From Microcoleus sp. bin38.metabat.b11b12b14.051 (lineage in GTDB: Bacteria; Cyanobacteriota; Cyanobacteriia; Cyanobacteriales; Microcoleaceae), in contig NZ_JAAFKD010000025.1 in the NCBI RefSeq assembly GCF_013299165.1, positions 29,803 to 93,802 on the forward strand: 64,000 bases of DNA, in the 5' to 3' direction. The position numbers and the translations under genes are program-made. Shown one piece after another: positions 35,146 through 44,803 of this stretch. The notes below the pieces were generated by a model that did not search any database, was not told the DNA's origin, and worked only from the letters and a program-made list of their open reading frames with translations. The stretch's first letter is position 1. Each line of letters starts with the position of its first letter.

Positions 35146-35564
35146 TATCCCTTGACAGCCATCAAACTGAAATAGAATAAAGAGACAGTGCAAGAAGAAC
35201 TAATCGCAAACATGAGCGATCGCCCCAGAGGCACATTCAGAATATAGAAAACCGAAAACAACAACCGGGCTAGAGGAAAAGCAATCGCAGCCCAGCCCGC
35301 CGCCTCCGAATCAACCCCCGTCACAAAAGCCATCAAAGCCGCCGCTGAGAACAGCATAAACGTCTCAAACGAATTTTGGTGAGCCCAAGTTGCCCGCTGA
35401 GCGTAAGCAGGCAACCTGTCAAACATAGCGCGAGGTGCTGCTTGGTCGTAGCCTAACTGCAAGCGGGCGAGGGCAACCACCAAAAACGGTGCATAAACCA
35501 GCGCAGCAGCAGCAGCAACAGAATCAAGCAGAATAACCGACACAGGCAATCCCAACAGCATCAT
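35145..35564 (-). CDS. MAPEG-family membrane protein
   Basis: About 139 residues with four hydrophobic segments (about 5-30, 55-80, 85-105, 115-137). Family marks are FLVVALARLQLGYD and LPAYAQRATWAHQNSFETF, with the RA-x-x-AH-x-N-x-x-E core seen in MAPEG proteins. MAPEG enzymes act on lipid mediators or glutathione conjugates; the cyanobacterial substrate is unknown. The ATG at 35564 begins MMLLGLP as in homologues; a GTG at 35573 is also possible. It starts a few bases after the DprA-like gene, so the two are likely cotranscribed. Confidence 0.85.
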   Translation of the reverse strand: MMLLGLPVSVILLDSVAAAAALVYAPFLVVALARLQLGYDQAAPRAMFDRLPAYAQRATWAHQNSFETFMLFSAAALMAFVTGVDSEAAGWAAIAFPLARLLFSVFYILNVPLGRSLMFAISSSCTVSLFYFSLMAVKG

Positions 35565-35576
35565 CAGCCTCACATT

Positions 35577-36146
35577 TCAATCAAAATAGAACAGAGTCAC
35601 CACTTTGCGCTGTTCCTCCGCATCCTGGCAAGTTTTCAGCAATGTGTGGCTTTCGTGAAAAGCAAAACAGATCAGTTGCTGGCAGCGAGAAATAATCTCT
35701 TGATTGCACATGGCGCTTGCTTCCGGGAGAGACAAGCTATCATTTTTGGGATTTTCTACCAAATGTATGACTTGTTCGAGCTGCTCGCGGGACTCCCGAG
35801 GCTGGCGGCTCATGCTTTGGGGCAAAATCACCGTCAGCAGATTAGGATCTGCTCGCATTGCTCCCCGAATTGCGGCTGAATTGGTGCCTGTAGCCCCCGA
35901 TGTGATGAGCTGGTTGCCTCCCAGAACTAAGGCGTAGCTCAGCATCTCAATTAGCTGCTGGTGGGTAATAGGAACGTGGCGAGAACCCAAGAGAGCAACC
36001 CGCTTGGAGCTTGTTTGCTGGATCGCCGCAAGTTCTTGTAAAAAATCATCAACTCTGGGTAGCTCAATTGATTGACTCAAAGAATTTATTAAATTAAATA
36101 AAACTACGTTGTGGATTCTAGCAGACTCACTAGCAATTGCCACCAA
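35577..36146 (-). CDS. DprA/Smf-like Rossmann-fold protein
   Basis: 189 residues. The segment RVALLGSRHVPITHQQLIEMLSYALVLGGNQLITSGATGTNSAA is split over a Rossmann-like nucleotide-fold start and the SGGA-like turn (here TSGATGTN) seen in DprA and LOG-type proteins. It is shorter than true DprA (about 350 residues) and lacks the winged-helix C-terminus, so a recombination-mediator role is only by analogy. It has no ATG start; TTG at 36146 or GTG at 36143 are candidates. Followed within about 12 bp by the MAPEG gene. Confidence 0.7.
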   Translation of the reverse strand: MVAIASESARIHNVVLFNLINSLSQSIELPRVDDFLQELAAIQQTSSKRVALLGSRHVPITHQQLIEMLSYALVLGGNQLITSGATGTNSAAIRGAMRADPNLLTVILPQSMSRQPRESREQLEQVIHLVENPKNDSLSLPEASAMCNQEIISRCQQLICFAFHESHTLLKTCQDAEEQRKVVTLFYFD

Positions 36147-36395
36147 AAAGAAGTTAAGAATTGCTGATTAAAGTCGATCGCACTAGAAGACGGGGACATT
36201 TTAGGCCGCGATTCGGCAGAATGTCCGAAGGCATTGGGCAGCCAGAGAGCGAGGTAGAATTCAAGAAAAATTTATAATTTAAGAATTTTTGTTTTTATTT
36301 TTCAAACTAAAAACTTTTTCTGCTTTCTTCCCTCTGCCGCATAAGTTTTTCCCTGAAATCCGGCTGCCTCATACCCTGCGATCGGGCCCGACATA

Positions 36396-37493
36396 CTAAT
36401 GGACTCGATCGCCCAAACCCAAGGATGCCATCATGGCCTTAAGGTCAAAGTGTTCTGCCATTAGCTGACTAACGCATTCCACCTTGATCGGTTCGTGCAG
36501 GCGCACGCTGCCAAAGGTGCTGTCGATAATTTCCACTGTGGTTAAGGTATCCAAATCCACAGACAAAACAGGAATTTCCATTTCTTCTGCCCTGCCGATC
36601 ACGAGGGGAGAAGGAGGCAAGTGCCCGGTGAGAATTAAGCACTGAGTCGAGCTTTCCAGAGCCGCTAGCTGAATGTCCGTGCGATCGCCCCCCGTCACCA
36701 CCGCCATATTTCTAGCTTTGCGGAAATACTTCATCGCAGAGCTAACATTCATCGCACCAATTGTCAAGGTTTCCACCATCAAGTCCAAACGGTCTCCACG
36801 GCAGAGCACGTCAGCTTTCAACTGGTGCACCAATTCTTTGACGCTGACACTACGCAGCAAAGCGCTTCTCGGCAGCATTCCCAAAACTGGAATACCCTGT
36901 GCCTCCAGAAAAGGCCGCACAGTCGCCGTTACGGATTCGAGTTTGTCGGAGGGAACGTCGTTGAGCACCACGCCAGCCAAGCGCGCACCCAAACGCTGCT
37001 TCGCCGACAGCAAATCGTCTACATAAAGATCGATCGGGCGCACTACCAGCAGCACAGAAGCATCAACTGCCTCAGCCACTTGAGGCAAAGACAAGTCAAA
37101 CAGACTGCCTTCCTCCAAATTAGCGGGGCCTTCTAACAGCACCAAGTCTCCGCTGGGATCTTGCAAATATTGCGTTAGAGAGTGGCGGTAATCTGTCTTG
37201 TCTTCTCCCCGCAAACGTTTGTGAACCGTTTTTTCGTCCAAATACAGCAGAGTTGACGGTATCTGACTTTCTGAGAGTTTCAGCGTCTCTACCGCAAACC
37301 GCACGTCTTCCTCCTCGCCTCCAGCTCCCTCGGAGCTGAAACAAGTTCCCAGAGGTTTGCCGTAGGCGACGGCGAGTCCTTGTGCCCGGAGTGCGAGGGC
37401 CATCCCCAGGGCGATCGCGGACTTGCCGCTGTAAGCTTTTGTGGAACCGATCAGTAAATATTTAGTCAATTTGGGTACGCCTTTACTCCTCAA
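36396..37493 (-). CDS. BioD-like ATPase with DRTGG domain
   Basis: 365 residues. The N-terminal half is a dethiobiotin-synthetase-like P-loop ATPase: LIGSTKAYSGKSAIALG (Walker A of type GSxxxxxGKS), LVLLEGPANLEEGSLF, and VVRPIDLYVDDLLSAK. The C-terminal half (about 215-330) is a DRTGG domain (NMAVVTGGDRTDIQLAALE), also found at the N-terminus of phosphotransacetylase. Often annotated as phosphotransacetylase family protein, but the catalytic PTA domain is missing. No ATG is available; TTG at 37493 is listed, and TTG at 37469 would start at LTKYLLIGST, closer to the fold. The function is unknown. Confidence 0.75.
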   Translation of the reverse strand: MRSKGVPKLTKYLLIGSTKAYSGKSAIALGMALALRAQGLAVAYGKPLGTCFSSEGAGGEEEDVRFAVETLKLSESQIPSTLLYLDEKTVHKRLRGEDKTDYRHSLTQYLQDPSGDLVLLEGPANLEEGSLFDLSLPQVAEAVDASVLLVVRPIDLYVDDLLSAKQRLGARLAGVVLNDVPSDKLESVTATVRPFLEAQGIPVLGMLPRSALLRSVSVKELVHQLKADVLCRGDRLDLMVETLTIGAMNVSSAMKYFRKARNMAVVTGGDRTDIQLAALESSTQCLILTGHLPPSPLVIGRAEEMEIPVLSVDLDTLTTVEIIDSTFGSVRLHEPIKVECVSQLMAEHFDLKAMMASLGLGDRVH

Positions 37494-37754
37494 TTTGCAC
37501 CTGTCTATTTAAATAAATTTAGTTTATTCAACAGTATTTCAGCAGTGCGATTCTATTTCGCAATATGATTATACTCGATTTTGTCACTTTTGCGCGCATC
37601 TGTTTTTTGATTTCTCTTTTTATCCTTCGGTTTGCGAGTATTTTAGTTGATTTTTTTTAGTTTTTTTTATCTGTTTGAAACAATATTTTAGAGCCGTATT
37701 AAGTTAGTGATATCATCTCCTATCGATTACCCTAACAAACACAGTTCGCACGTG
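37494..37754. other. AT-rich upstream region
   Basis: Long T-runs (for example 37648-37670) and no coding signal. Probably the promoter region for the DRTGG gene. The end of this stretch (GTTCGCACGTG) is the left part of a GTAGTGNGGACTT repeat broken by the MITE that follows. Confidence 0.4.
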
Positions 37755-37762
37755 CCCACTTT

Positions 37763-37908
37763 CAGGGCTATTTCATTCTTTGTAGGGGCAATCCCCCCCT
37801 GAAGAGCCCCGATGCCCGAAATGAATGATAACTCTTCGGTGGGGGGGGGTAGGCACGGGGGCACTACCCCTACAAAACCCTCGTTTTTTCGAGAATGAAA
37901 TAGCCCTG
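37763..37908. mobile_element. 146-bp MITE-like element with 17-bp inverted ends and 8-bp duplication
   Basis: Ends CAGGGCTATTTCATTCT (37763-37779) and AGAATGAAATAGCCCTG (37892-37908) are perfect inverted repeats. The 8-mer CCCACTTT flanks both sides (37755-37762 and 37909-37916), as expected for a target-site duplication. An inner stem (TTTGTAGGGG / CCCCTACAAA) extends the palindrome. No coding capacity, so it would be moved in trans. It sits inside a copy of the GTAGTGNGGACTT repeat, whose right half (TTTAGTCCGCAGCCGGAGAA and on) continues after the element. Confidence 0.75.
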
Positions 37909-37916
37909 CCCACTTT

Positions 37917-38419
37917 AGTCCGCAGCCGGAGAACGGACGCCAGGACGCACTACGAACCTTTCTGGCAGAAGTGCGGATTTAGATATTTATTTCTGTGTTT
38001 TCCCGAATTTTTCCGCAGTTTTATATTGAGCAAAATACTAATTTCGACATAGAAAACACGCTATGAGTCTTGATTTATTTCCGTAACAGTTAACAATCCA
38101 TCTGGAGGATTGTGATGATTAATTATGAGTGCGATCGCTCTCCTTTTCAGTGAACTTTTGCAGTCGGACAGATATATCAGTTCTCGCTAAAGATGAAGTA
38201 TTGACCTGCTCGATCCCTTAATCCTTTAATCCCCCAATCTCAAATCTCAAATCTCAAATCTCAAATCTCAGCCTAAACCTCACCTTTTTGAGACTCGGCT
38301 ATAAATAATCTGTGGGATTGGGATGGGGGCCGTTGTTGCGGCTGATGGCGATGCCAGCCCGATCGCTCTTGAAGCACACTAGATTGAGTTGAGTTAACTC
38401 AACCTACAGACTTTTGATC
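37917..38419. other. Non-coding region downstream of the RTX gene
   Basis: Holds the right half of the interrupted hairpin repeat (to about 37960) and a tandem TCAAATC tract at 38238-38270; otherwise nothing recognised. Confidence 0.5.
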
Positions 38420-41400
38420 TCAACTACCGAGCCGCAAAAGTTGAACGAAATCTGACGGCGCGATCGCACTTGCTGACACCCCATTCAAAACCGCCAACAG
38501 TTCGCCAGAGTTAGCAATTGTGATTGAGGTTGCGCCATTGCCTTGGCTAATGCTCAGTTGAGCAAAAGTCAAACCGCCGGCTAAACTCAGCAAATCTTCC
38601 CCTTTCCTGAAGTCAGAAATAGTATCACTTCCTTGACCGGATGTCAAGACAAATAAATCGCGTCCGCTGCCGCCGATTAAAATATCGGCGCCCTCACCAC
38701 CAATCAACACGTCATCCCCAGCACCGCCTCGCAAGCAGTCATTGTCTTTACCGCCCAAAATCGTATCGTTGCCAGCATCGCCGTCGATCGTATCGCTGCC
38801 TTCATTACCGAACAACAGGTCATTGCCCGCACCGCCGCACACTTGGTCTTGACCGCCAGCAACACCAACAGGCAAGGGGCTGCCAATATCCCCATACACC
38901 GTGTCATCGCCATCGCCACCGCAGAGAGAGTCATTGCCTTGGTCGCCCAACAGCAAGTCGTTGCCCGAGTCGCCTAAAATGACATCGTTGCCCTTGCCGC
39001 CGCGGGCAGTATCGTTGCCCTCACCGCCAGAAAGCGTATCAGATGCATCCTGACCGCTGAGGTTGTCATTGCCCTTGCCACCGAATAACAAGTCGCTGCC
39101 GCCACGATCGCGATCGGATTCGCTGTTAGTACCGCCGTAGAGGCTGTCATTTCCTTCTTCGCCCACAATAGTATCAGAGCCGCGTCCGCCCCAGATCAGG
39201 TCGTCATCTTTGCCACCGAAAGCAGCGTCGTTACCCTGACCCCCAAAGATGGTGTCGTAGCCAGCTTGACCGTTGAGGTAGTCGTCGCCCGGGCCGCCAA
39301 ACAGCAAGTCGCGATCGACAGAAGGCCCGACGGGAGTGTTGCTGATCAATCCGCCAAATAGGTTGTCGTTCCCCGCCGCACCGACAAGTACATCGTCTCC
39401 GCCCAACCCGTTGATGCCGTCGCGGCCGCTGGCGCCAGTGAGGATGTCGCCGGTAGCGCTGCCCACCAGGTTGTTATCAACAGGATTGAAACCTTGAAGA
39501 GGACTGATTGCCGGTAAGGTAATTTGCGCGCAAATGCCATCTGAATCGTCAGGTTGCTGCGGAGTTGGTGTCGGTGTCGGAGTTGGTGTCGGTGTCGGAG
39601 TTGGTGTCGGTGTCGGAGTTGGTGTCGGTGTCGGAGTTGGAGTTGGAGTTGGTGTCGGAGTTGGTGCTGGTGTCTGCCCTAATATCGGCTCAAGTGTCGG
39701 CGAAAAGTTGATAATTGGTGCCGGTGTCGGCCCTGGTGTCGGCGAAAAATTGATAATTGGTGCAGGTGTCGGCCCTGGTGTCGGCCCTGGTGTCGGCGAA
39801 AAGTTGATGATTGGTGCAGGTGTCGGCCCTGGTGTCGGCGTCGAAACAATAATTGTCGGCGAAAAGTTGATGACTGGTGCAGGTGTCGGCGCAGGTGTCG
39901 GCGTCGAAACGATAATTGTGGGCGAAAAGTTGATGACTGGTGCAGGTGTCGGCGTCGGTGTCGGCGTCGGGGCGATGTCGTTGTCGGCGATGGTGACGGT
40001 AACGGGTGCGATCGCCACTGGCAAGTATTCGCCAGCGCTGCCGGGGGCGACGCTGGAAAAAATCAATCCCGTGTGAGTTCCTTCAACAACAGTGTCGTCG
40101 GTAGCTTTGACGGTGACAGTTTGCGCTGCATTCCAGTTAGCGGGGGTAAAAGTGATGGGTGCGATCGCATCTATTTGACTGCCCGCAGCGAAGTTGACGG
40201 TAACTTTAGCAGTTGGCGCTTTGGTGAGGACAACGCTGTAGCTGCCATTGGCACCACCTTCAGCAGCATTTGTACTCGTCGGAATAACGGCGATGCCGGG
40301 ACTGTCGTTATCGAGAATCAAGACATCGACTTTGGGGATGCCGATATTGTTGTAAGCCAGATCGGTACTGCTAGCGCTGGATGCGATCGTGCTCAGGTGC
40401 GTTCCTTCGACTGCGGAGTCGTCCACGGCTTTGACAGTGGCGGTTTGCGGCAGGTTCCAGTTAGCGCTGGTAAAGGTGAAAGAGGCGATCGCTTCTATTT
40501 GACTGTCTGTGGCGAAGCTAACTTTAACATCATTTTTGGGCTGGCTGTTGAGCGCTACTTGATAGGTGTCGGTGGCGCCGCCTTCAACGACAATGGTATT
40601 ACCCCCTGTTTGGGTAACTGTCACGCCAGCAGCATTAGTGGCTGTATCGTTGTCGGTGATGCTGACGGTGACTGGTGCGATCGCCACTGGCAAATATTCC
40701 GCCGCGCTGCCTGCTGCGACGCTGTGGAGAATTGTACCGCTGTGGCTACCTTCAACCACAGTATCGTCCGTGGCTGTCACCGTTACTGTTTGCGCCACAT
40801 TCCAGTTAACCGGAGTGAAAACGATCGGCGCGATCGCATTGATTTGACTGCCCGCGGCAAAGTTGACCGTAACGTTAGCAGTTGGTTTAGTGTTGAGCGT
40901 TACTGTGTAATTGCCTGTGGCGCCGCCTTCAGTAGCAGTGGTGTTCGCAGGTGCGATCGTCACGCTGGGCGTACTCGGACTAGCGACATCATTATCGGTG
41001 ATGATGACTGTGACCGGCGTGATCGCGACAGATTTATATTCCACAGCGCTGCCGTTAGCGATGCTGTGGTTAATCGTGCTTGTGTGCAGCCCTTCCACAA
41101 CAGTGTCGTCCGTAGCTTTCACCGTGACTGTTTGCGGTACGTCCCAGTTGGCGGAGGTGAAAGTAAATGTGGAAATCGAGTCGATTTGAATGCCCGTATT
41201 GAAGTTGATCTTAACTGGCGCCGTCGGTTTGCTATTGAGGGTTACTTTGTAATTGCCTGTGGCGCCGCCTTCAGTAGCAGTGGTTTCGGCAGGGTTAATT
41301 GTGACTCCGGCGGTATCGTTGTCGGTAATTTGGGCAGTGACGGAGGGAGTAGCAATCAGGTTGTATTTCGCGTCTGTACTGGCGACTTTGTGGGCGATCG

Positions 41401-43861
41401 TACTGGAGTGCGTGCCTTGAGCCACAGCATCGTCCACGGCTTGCACAGTCACCACTTGAGGCACGTTCCAGTTAGCGGGAGTAAATTTCAGAGCGATCGG
41501 GTTTCCGCCGCCAGCCCCCACGTCGCTTTGGGTGCCTGGAGAGGCGGTGACAGTAACATCGCCTGCGGGCTGGGTGCTTAACACCGCTGTATAGGTATCC
41601 GTCCCTCCGTCTTCGCTGATTTTGCTGACGCCACCTGTCTGGGTAATTTTTACCTGTGGCGTATCGTTGTCGGTAATTGGCAAAGTCAGACTCGCAAAAG
41701 CAGTGCCGTCCAAGGTGACGGGTACAGCGCCGTCGTAGTTTGGATCGGCACTGTTGACGCTGCCAGTAATGGTGCTGCTGTGAGTGCCTTGAGCTATGGC
41801 ATCGTCTACTGCCTTGACAGTGATAGTTTGAAGGACGTTCCAGTTGCTGGGAGTGAAGTAGAAGCTGACTGGGTTGTTAGCACCGGCTCCCAAGTCTGTC
41901 TGTTCGTCTGGGTTAAGAGTAAAGATTACCAGTTCGGTGGGTCGGCTTCTGAGGGCTACTTTATAAGTTTTGGGGCTGCCGCCTTCTGCTAGAGGAGTAT
42001 TGGGAGGGACTGAGGTGACAACAATGCCTCTGGTATCATTGTCGGCGATCGTCAGCACAGCCCTGTCGGGGGAACCGAGGAAGTAGCCAGTACCGGGGTT
42101 GAGGGTGAGTTGGACAGTTTCACTTGGGTCAAATACGTTGTCATCGACGGGAGTCATTGTCAAATCTACGCTTGCAACCCCAGCGGGTATCGTAACTATG
42201 CCGGTACTTGTCGTGAAGGAGTTAGCGCCTGTCACACTATAGTCGGTGCTGAAGGTGGCAGACCCCGCTACATTCAAATTGACGACGACATCTCCGGTGG
42301 TGTTATTGGTGCGGGTGATTCTAAAAGTGCCGGGAACCGAACCTGCTTCGGCGGGATTCCCCAGTGAGGTGATGCTGAGGATGGGGAGATTGATTTGATT
42401 GGGAGCTAGCGTCCCAAAGATGGTAGTAGTTGCGTAGTTAGTAGACTGACCGGGCGCAAGAGAAAATGTATTTCGCAGACCCAAAGTCACGTCGTAAGGG
42501 GCTGCGTCGATGAATTGATTGGCATCATTATCGCCGAAGATTATGTCACCTAATGTATTGCCCGAGACAATCCTGCTGCCCAATCCGGGGAAGCTGTTAA
42601 TTTCGTAGCGGCCCGGCGACGCAGTGGTTCCCCCTAGAGCCGTAATTCCCAGAAAGGTGGTTGAGTTTGCAGGATTATTGCCGCTGTCAGTCTCGAAGAG
42701 AATTTCTTGTGCCCCTCCTCCTGAAACAATACGGCCGCCAGTGTCTTGAATAGCGCCATCAAATTGCAAGTCGCCGTCCACGTAACGGATTAACTCGAAG
42801 CCAGTGGTTGCAGGGCCGGGGTTCGTAATTCTATAAGCTTGAGTTAAAAGGCTACCTTTCCTTCCCCCATCAACGATCAGGTCTGTGACGCTCTGAATCA
42901 GTTCAAAGTCAAGACCGTTGAAAGTGAATTTGCTTTGAACGCTGGTTGGGCTTAAACTCGTAAAACCTGGATTGGGCTGTGCGCTGGAACTAGCTATCGA
43001 GCCTGTAGTCAAAAAAGTCCGGGTCGTACCGCCAAATCGGATTGCCACTCCAGACTGATAGGTGGTTTTAGACGGCTGGACAGATACGGTTGTACCGATC
43101 GGGTCATAAAACGCATCAGTGGTTCCGCTGCCGTTAACAGCAGACCCGAAAGACCCATAACCATCTACCCCGATGACTACGCCTCCATCTCCAAATGATG
43201 TATTCAGGTTGACTAAGGTAAATGCATAATTTTTCAGAGTTTCAGGATGAATTGGCGCATCTATTTCTATTTCGCCTGTGGTAGCCTGAAGCTGCCAATC
43301 TCCTCCTAAATCTGCACTCCCTGTCAGGGTTGTAGAAGCTGCGATTTTTGCTTTGGTCAGGCTGCTGATTTGCTGAATGAATGCTTGACCGCGATCGCCT
43401 GCTGCAACACTGCAACCGTAGAGCAGAATCTCTGCTTTTGCGCTCAGCGATGCGGCCCATTTTTGCAGTTGGCTGGCGCAAGCATCCAGTGTCTCTAAAC
43501 TTAATTGAGCTGTCCCTAATTGCAAGCTGCCTGGGCTGCCGTGGCAGATGACGTGCAGTGCAGATACATCCTGACAATTCGTCAGATACTCGCTAATCAG
43601 GGCAACACCGTCTTGCTTCGAGTCGAGGATAACTGTTGCAATTCCGGGTTTGACTCCGGCAACTAAGCTTTGATAATCTGCAACGGCCGCGTCAATAAAT
43701 ACAATCTCTGAAATTGCTTTTGGTAATGTGCTTGCAGCCTGCTGAAAATTGGCAATTTTTGTACTACTTGCTGCGGTTGTTGTAGCGCGTCGAATGGTAA
43801 TTTTTGTGGAGCGATCGCTAATTAAACAATTTGTAGAGAGTTCCCTGGTTAGCTGAGTCAT
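38420..43861 (-). CDS. Giant DUF4347 / Calx-beta / RTX calcium-binding surface protein
   Basis: 1813 residues. Residues about 50-210 form a DUF4347 domain (IVFIDAAVADYQSLVAGV, ALHVICHGSPGSLQLG, EILLYGCSVAAGDRG), common at the N-terminus of cyanobacterial surface proteins. About 490-1320 carries about seven Calx-beta-type repeats of 105-120 residues, each ending in a (I/L)-x-DND motif. A long Pro-Thr tract (about 1325-1450; PTPTPTPT and APIINFSPTPGP units) is a flexible spacer. The C-terminus (about 1470-1760) has RTX nonapeptides (GGxGxDxxx, for example GGDGDDTVYG) that bind calcium and mark type I secretion. No N-terminal signal peptide, consistent with T1SS. Likely an adhesin or sheath protein. 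The ATG at 43861 fits. Confidence 0.9.
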   Translation of the reverse strand: MTQLTRELSTNCLISDRSTKITIRRATTTAASSTKIANFQQAASTLPKAISEIVFIDAAVADYQSLVAGVKPGIATVILDSKQDGVALISEYLTNCQDVSALHVICHGSPGSLQLGTAQLSLETLDACASQLQKWAASLSAKAEILLYGCSVAAGDRGQAFIQQISSLTKAKIAASTTLTGSADLGGDWQLQATTGEIEIDAPIHPETLKNYAFTLVNLNTSFGDGGVVIGVDGYGSFGSAVNGSGTTDAFYDPIGTTVSVQPSKTTYQSGVAIRFGGTTRTFLTTGSIASSSAQPNPGFTSLSPTSVQSKFTFNGLDFELIQSVTDLIVDGGRKGSLLTQAYRITNPGPATTGFELIRYVDGDLQFDGAIQDTGGRIVSGGGAQEILFETDSGNNPANSTTFLGITALGGTTASPGRYEINSFPGLGSRIVSGNTLGDIIFGDNDANQFIDAAPYDVTLGLRNTFSLAPGQSTNYATTTIFGTLAPNQINLPILSITSLGNPAEAGSVPGTFRITRTNNTTGDVVVNLNVAGSATFSTDYSVTGANSFTTSTGIVTIPAGVASVDLTMTPVDDNVFDPSETVQLTLNPGTGYFLGSPDRAVLTIADNDTRGIVVTSVPPNTPLAEGGSPKTYKVALRSRPTELVIFTLNPDEQTDLGAGANNPVSFYFTPSNWNVLQTITVKAVDDAIAQGTHSSTITGSVNSADPNYDGAVPVTLDGTAFASLTLPITDNDTPQVKITQTGGVSKISEDGGTDTYTAVLSTQPAGDVTVTASPGTQSDVGAGGGNPIALKFTPANWNVPQVVTVQAVDDAVAQGTHSSTIAHKVASTDAKYNLIATPSVTAQITDNDTAGVTINPAETTATEGGATGNYKVTLNSKPTAPVKINFNTGIQIDSISTFTFTSANWDVPQTVTVKATDDTVVEGLHTSTINHSIANGSAVEYKSVAITPVTVIITDNDVASPSTPSVTIAPANTTATEGGATGNYTVTLNTKPTANVTVNFAAGSQINAIAPIVFTPVNWNVAQTVTVTATDDTVVEGSHSGTILHSVAAGSAAEYLPVAIAPVTVSITDNDTATNAAGVTVTQTGGNTIVVEGGATDTYQVALNSQPKNDVKVSFATDSQIEAIASFTFTSANWNLPQTATVKAVDDSAVEGTHLSTIASSASSTDLAYNNIGIPKVDVLILDNDSPGIAVIPTSTNAAEGGANGSYSVVLTKAPTAKVTVNFAAGSQIDAIAPITFTPANWNAAQTVTVKATDDTVVEGTHTGLIFSSVAPGSAGEYLPVAIAPVTVTIADNDIAPTPTPTPTPAPVINFSPTIIVSTPTPAPTPAPVINFSPTIIVSTPTPGPTPAPIINFSPTPGPTPGPTPAPIINFSPTPGPTPAPIINFSPTLEPILGQTPAPTPTPTPTPTPTPTPTPTPTPTPTPTPTPTPTPTPQQPDDSDGICAQITLPAISPLQGFNPVDNNLVGSATGDILTGASGRDGINGLGGDDVLVGAAGNDNLFGGLISNTPVGPSVDRDLLFGGPGDDYLNGQAGYDTIFGGQGNDAAFGGKDDDLIWGGRGSDTIVGEEGNDSLYGGTNSESDRDRGGSDLLFGGKGNDNLSGQDASDTLSGGEGNDTARGGKGNDVILGDSGNDLLLGDQGNDSLCGGDGDDTVYGDIGSPLPVGVAGGQDQVCGGAGNDLLFGNEGSDTIDGDAGNDTILGGKDNDCLRGGAGDDVLIGGEGADILIGGSGRDLFVLTSGQGSDTISDFRKGEDLLSLAGGLTFAQLSISQGNGATSITIANSGELLAVLNGVSASAIAPSDFVQLLRLGS
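39545..39990. repeat. Low-complexity coding tract (Pro-Thr and INFSPTP units)
   Basis: Within the RTX gene: tandem 12-bp GGTGTCGGAGTT units at 39560-39680, then longer units (about 60 bp, TCGGCGAAAAGTTGATAATT and on) at 39700-39940. Such tracts vary in length by slippage. Confidence 0.85.
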
Positions 43862-43971
43862 AATATACCTCTTGCAAAATTCGTAGATGTTGGTGTGTAG
43901 CTGCTATACCTGATATCTAGTCTTGAATCGGCTATCCACTTACTCAACATAATTATTTAAGAGTAAGTACG

Positions 43972-44106
43972 ATCGATGGTGTTTGCGGTCTTAATATTTA
44001 CCACAAACAATTGATTTAAAGCATCTCCATTTTTAGGAAAAAGACACTTAAAAAACAACTCATCATTACTCCAATCCTCTTCCTTCCCGGTAGAGGTAAC
44101 TGTCAA
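43972..44106. repeat. 135-bp direct repeat, copy 1
   Basis: Starts ATCGATGGTGTTTGCGGTCT and ends TCCCGGTAGAGGTAACTGTC then AA. It lies about 110 bp upstream of the RTX gene start. Confidence 0.92.
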
Positions 44107-44263
44107 CCCCTCGACTCCCCTCGACTTCGCGGGCGGGCAAGTCGCTCGGGGCTAGCTGTCAACTCTTCGACTCCCCTCGACTTCGCGGGCGGGCAAGTCG
44201 CGAGCGCGCAAGCTGTCAACTCTTCGACTTCGCTCAGCGCAAGCTGTCAATTGTCAACTGTTA

Positions 44264-44398
44264 ATCGATGGTGTTTGCGGTCTTAATATTTACCACAAAC
44301 AATTGATTTAAAGCATCTCCATTTTTAGGAAAAAGACACTTAAAAAACAACTCATCATTACTCCAATCCTCTTCCTTCCCGGTAGAGGTAACTGTCAA
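44264..44398. repeat. 135-bp direct repeat, copy 2
   Basis: Identical to copy 1 over its visible length; separated from it by a GC-rich tandem tract. Confidence 0.92.
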
Positions 44399-44432
44399 CT
44401 GTCAACTGTCAACTGTCAATTGTCAACTGTTA

Positions 44433-44567
44433 ATCGATGGTGTTTGCGGTCTTAATATTTACCACAAACAATTGATTTAAAGCATCTCCATTTTTAGAAA
44501 AAAGACACTTAAAAAACAACTCATCATTACTCCAATCCTCTTCCTTCCCGGTAGAGGTAACTGTCAA
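44433..44567. repeat. 135-bp direct repeat, copy 3
   Basis: One base change against copies 1 and 2 (TTTTTAGAAAAAAG instead of TTTTTAGGAAAAAG). Confidence 0.92.
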
Positions 44568-44803
44568 CCCCTCGACTTCGCGGGCGGGCTAGCTGTCAAC
44601 TCTTCGACTCCCCTCGACTTCGCGGGCGGGCAAGTCGCGAGCGCGCAAGCTGTCAACTCTTCGACTTCGCTCAGCGCAAGCTGTCAACCCCTCGACTCCG
44701 CGGGCGGGCTCTTCTGTCAACTGTCAACTCTTCGACTCCCCTCGACTTCGCGGGCGGGCAAGTCGCGAGCGCGCAAGCTGTCAACTGTCAACTGTTAACT
44801 GAA
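44568..44803. repeat. Heptamer tract with GC-rich insertions
   Basis: CTGTCAA heptamers interrupted several times by TCGACTTCGCGGGCGGGCAA then GTCGCGAGCGCGCAAG. Related inserts occur at 44107-44263. Confidence 0.85.

Noticed and set aside
39534..41581. Long plus-strand frames of 180 and 502 codons opposite the RTX gene
   Set aside because: They are antisense shadows caused by repetitive codon pattern (Val-Gly repeats opposite Pro-Thr).
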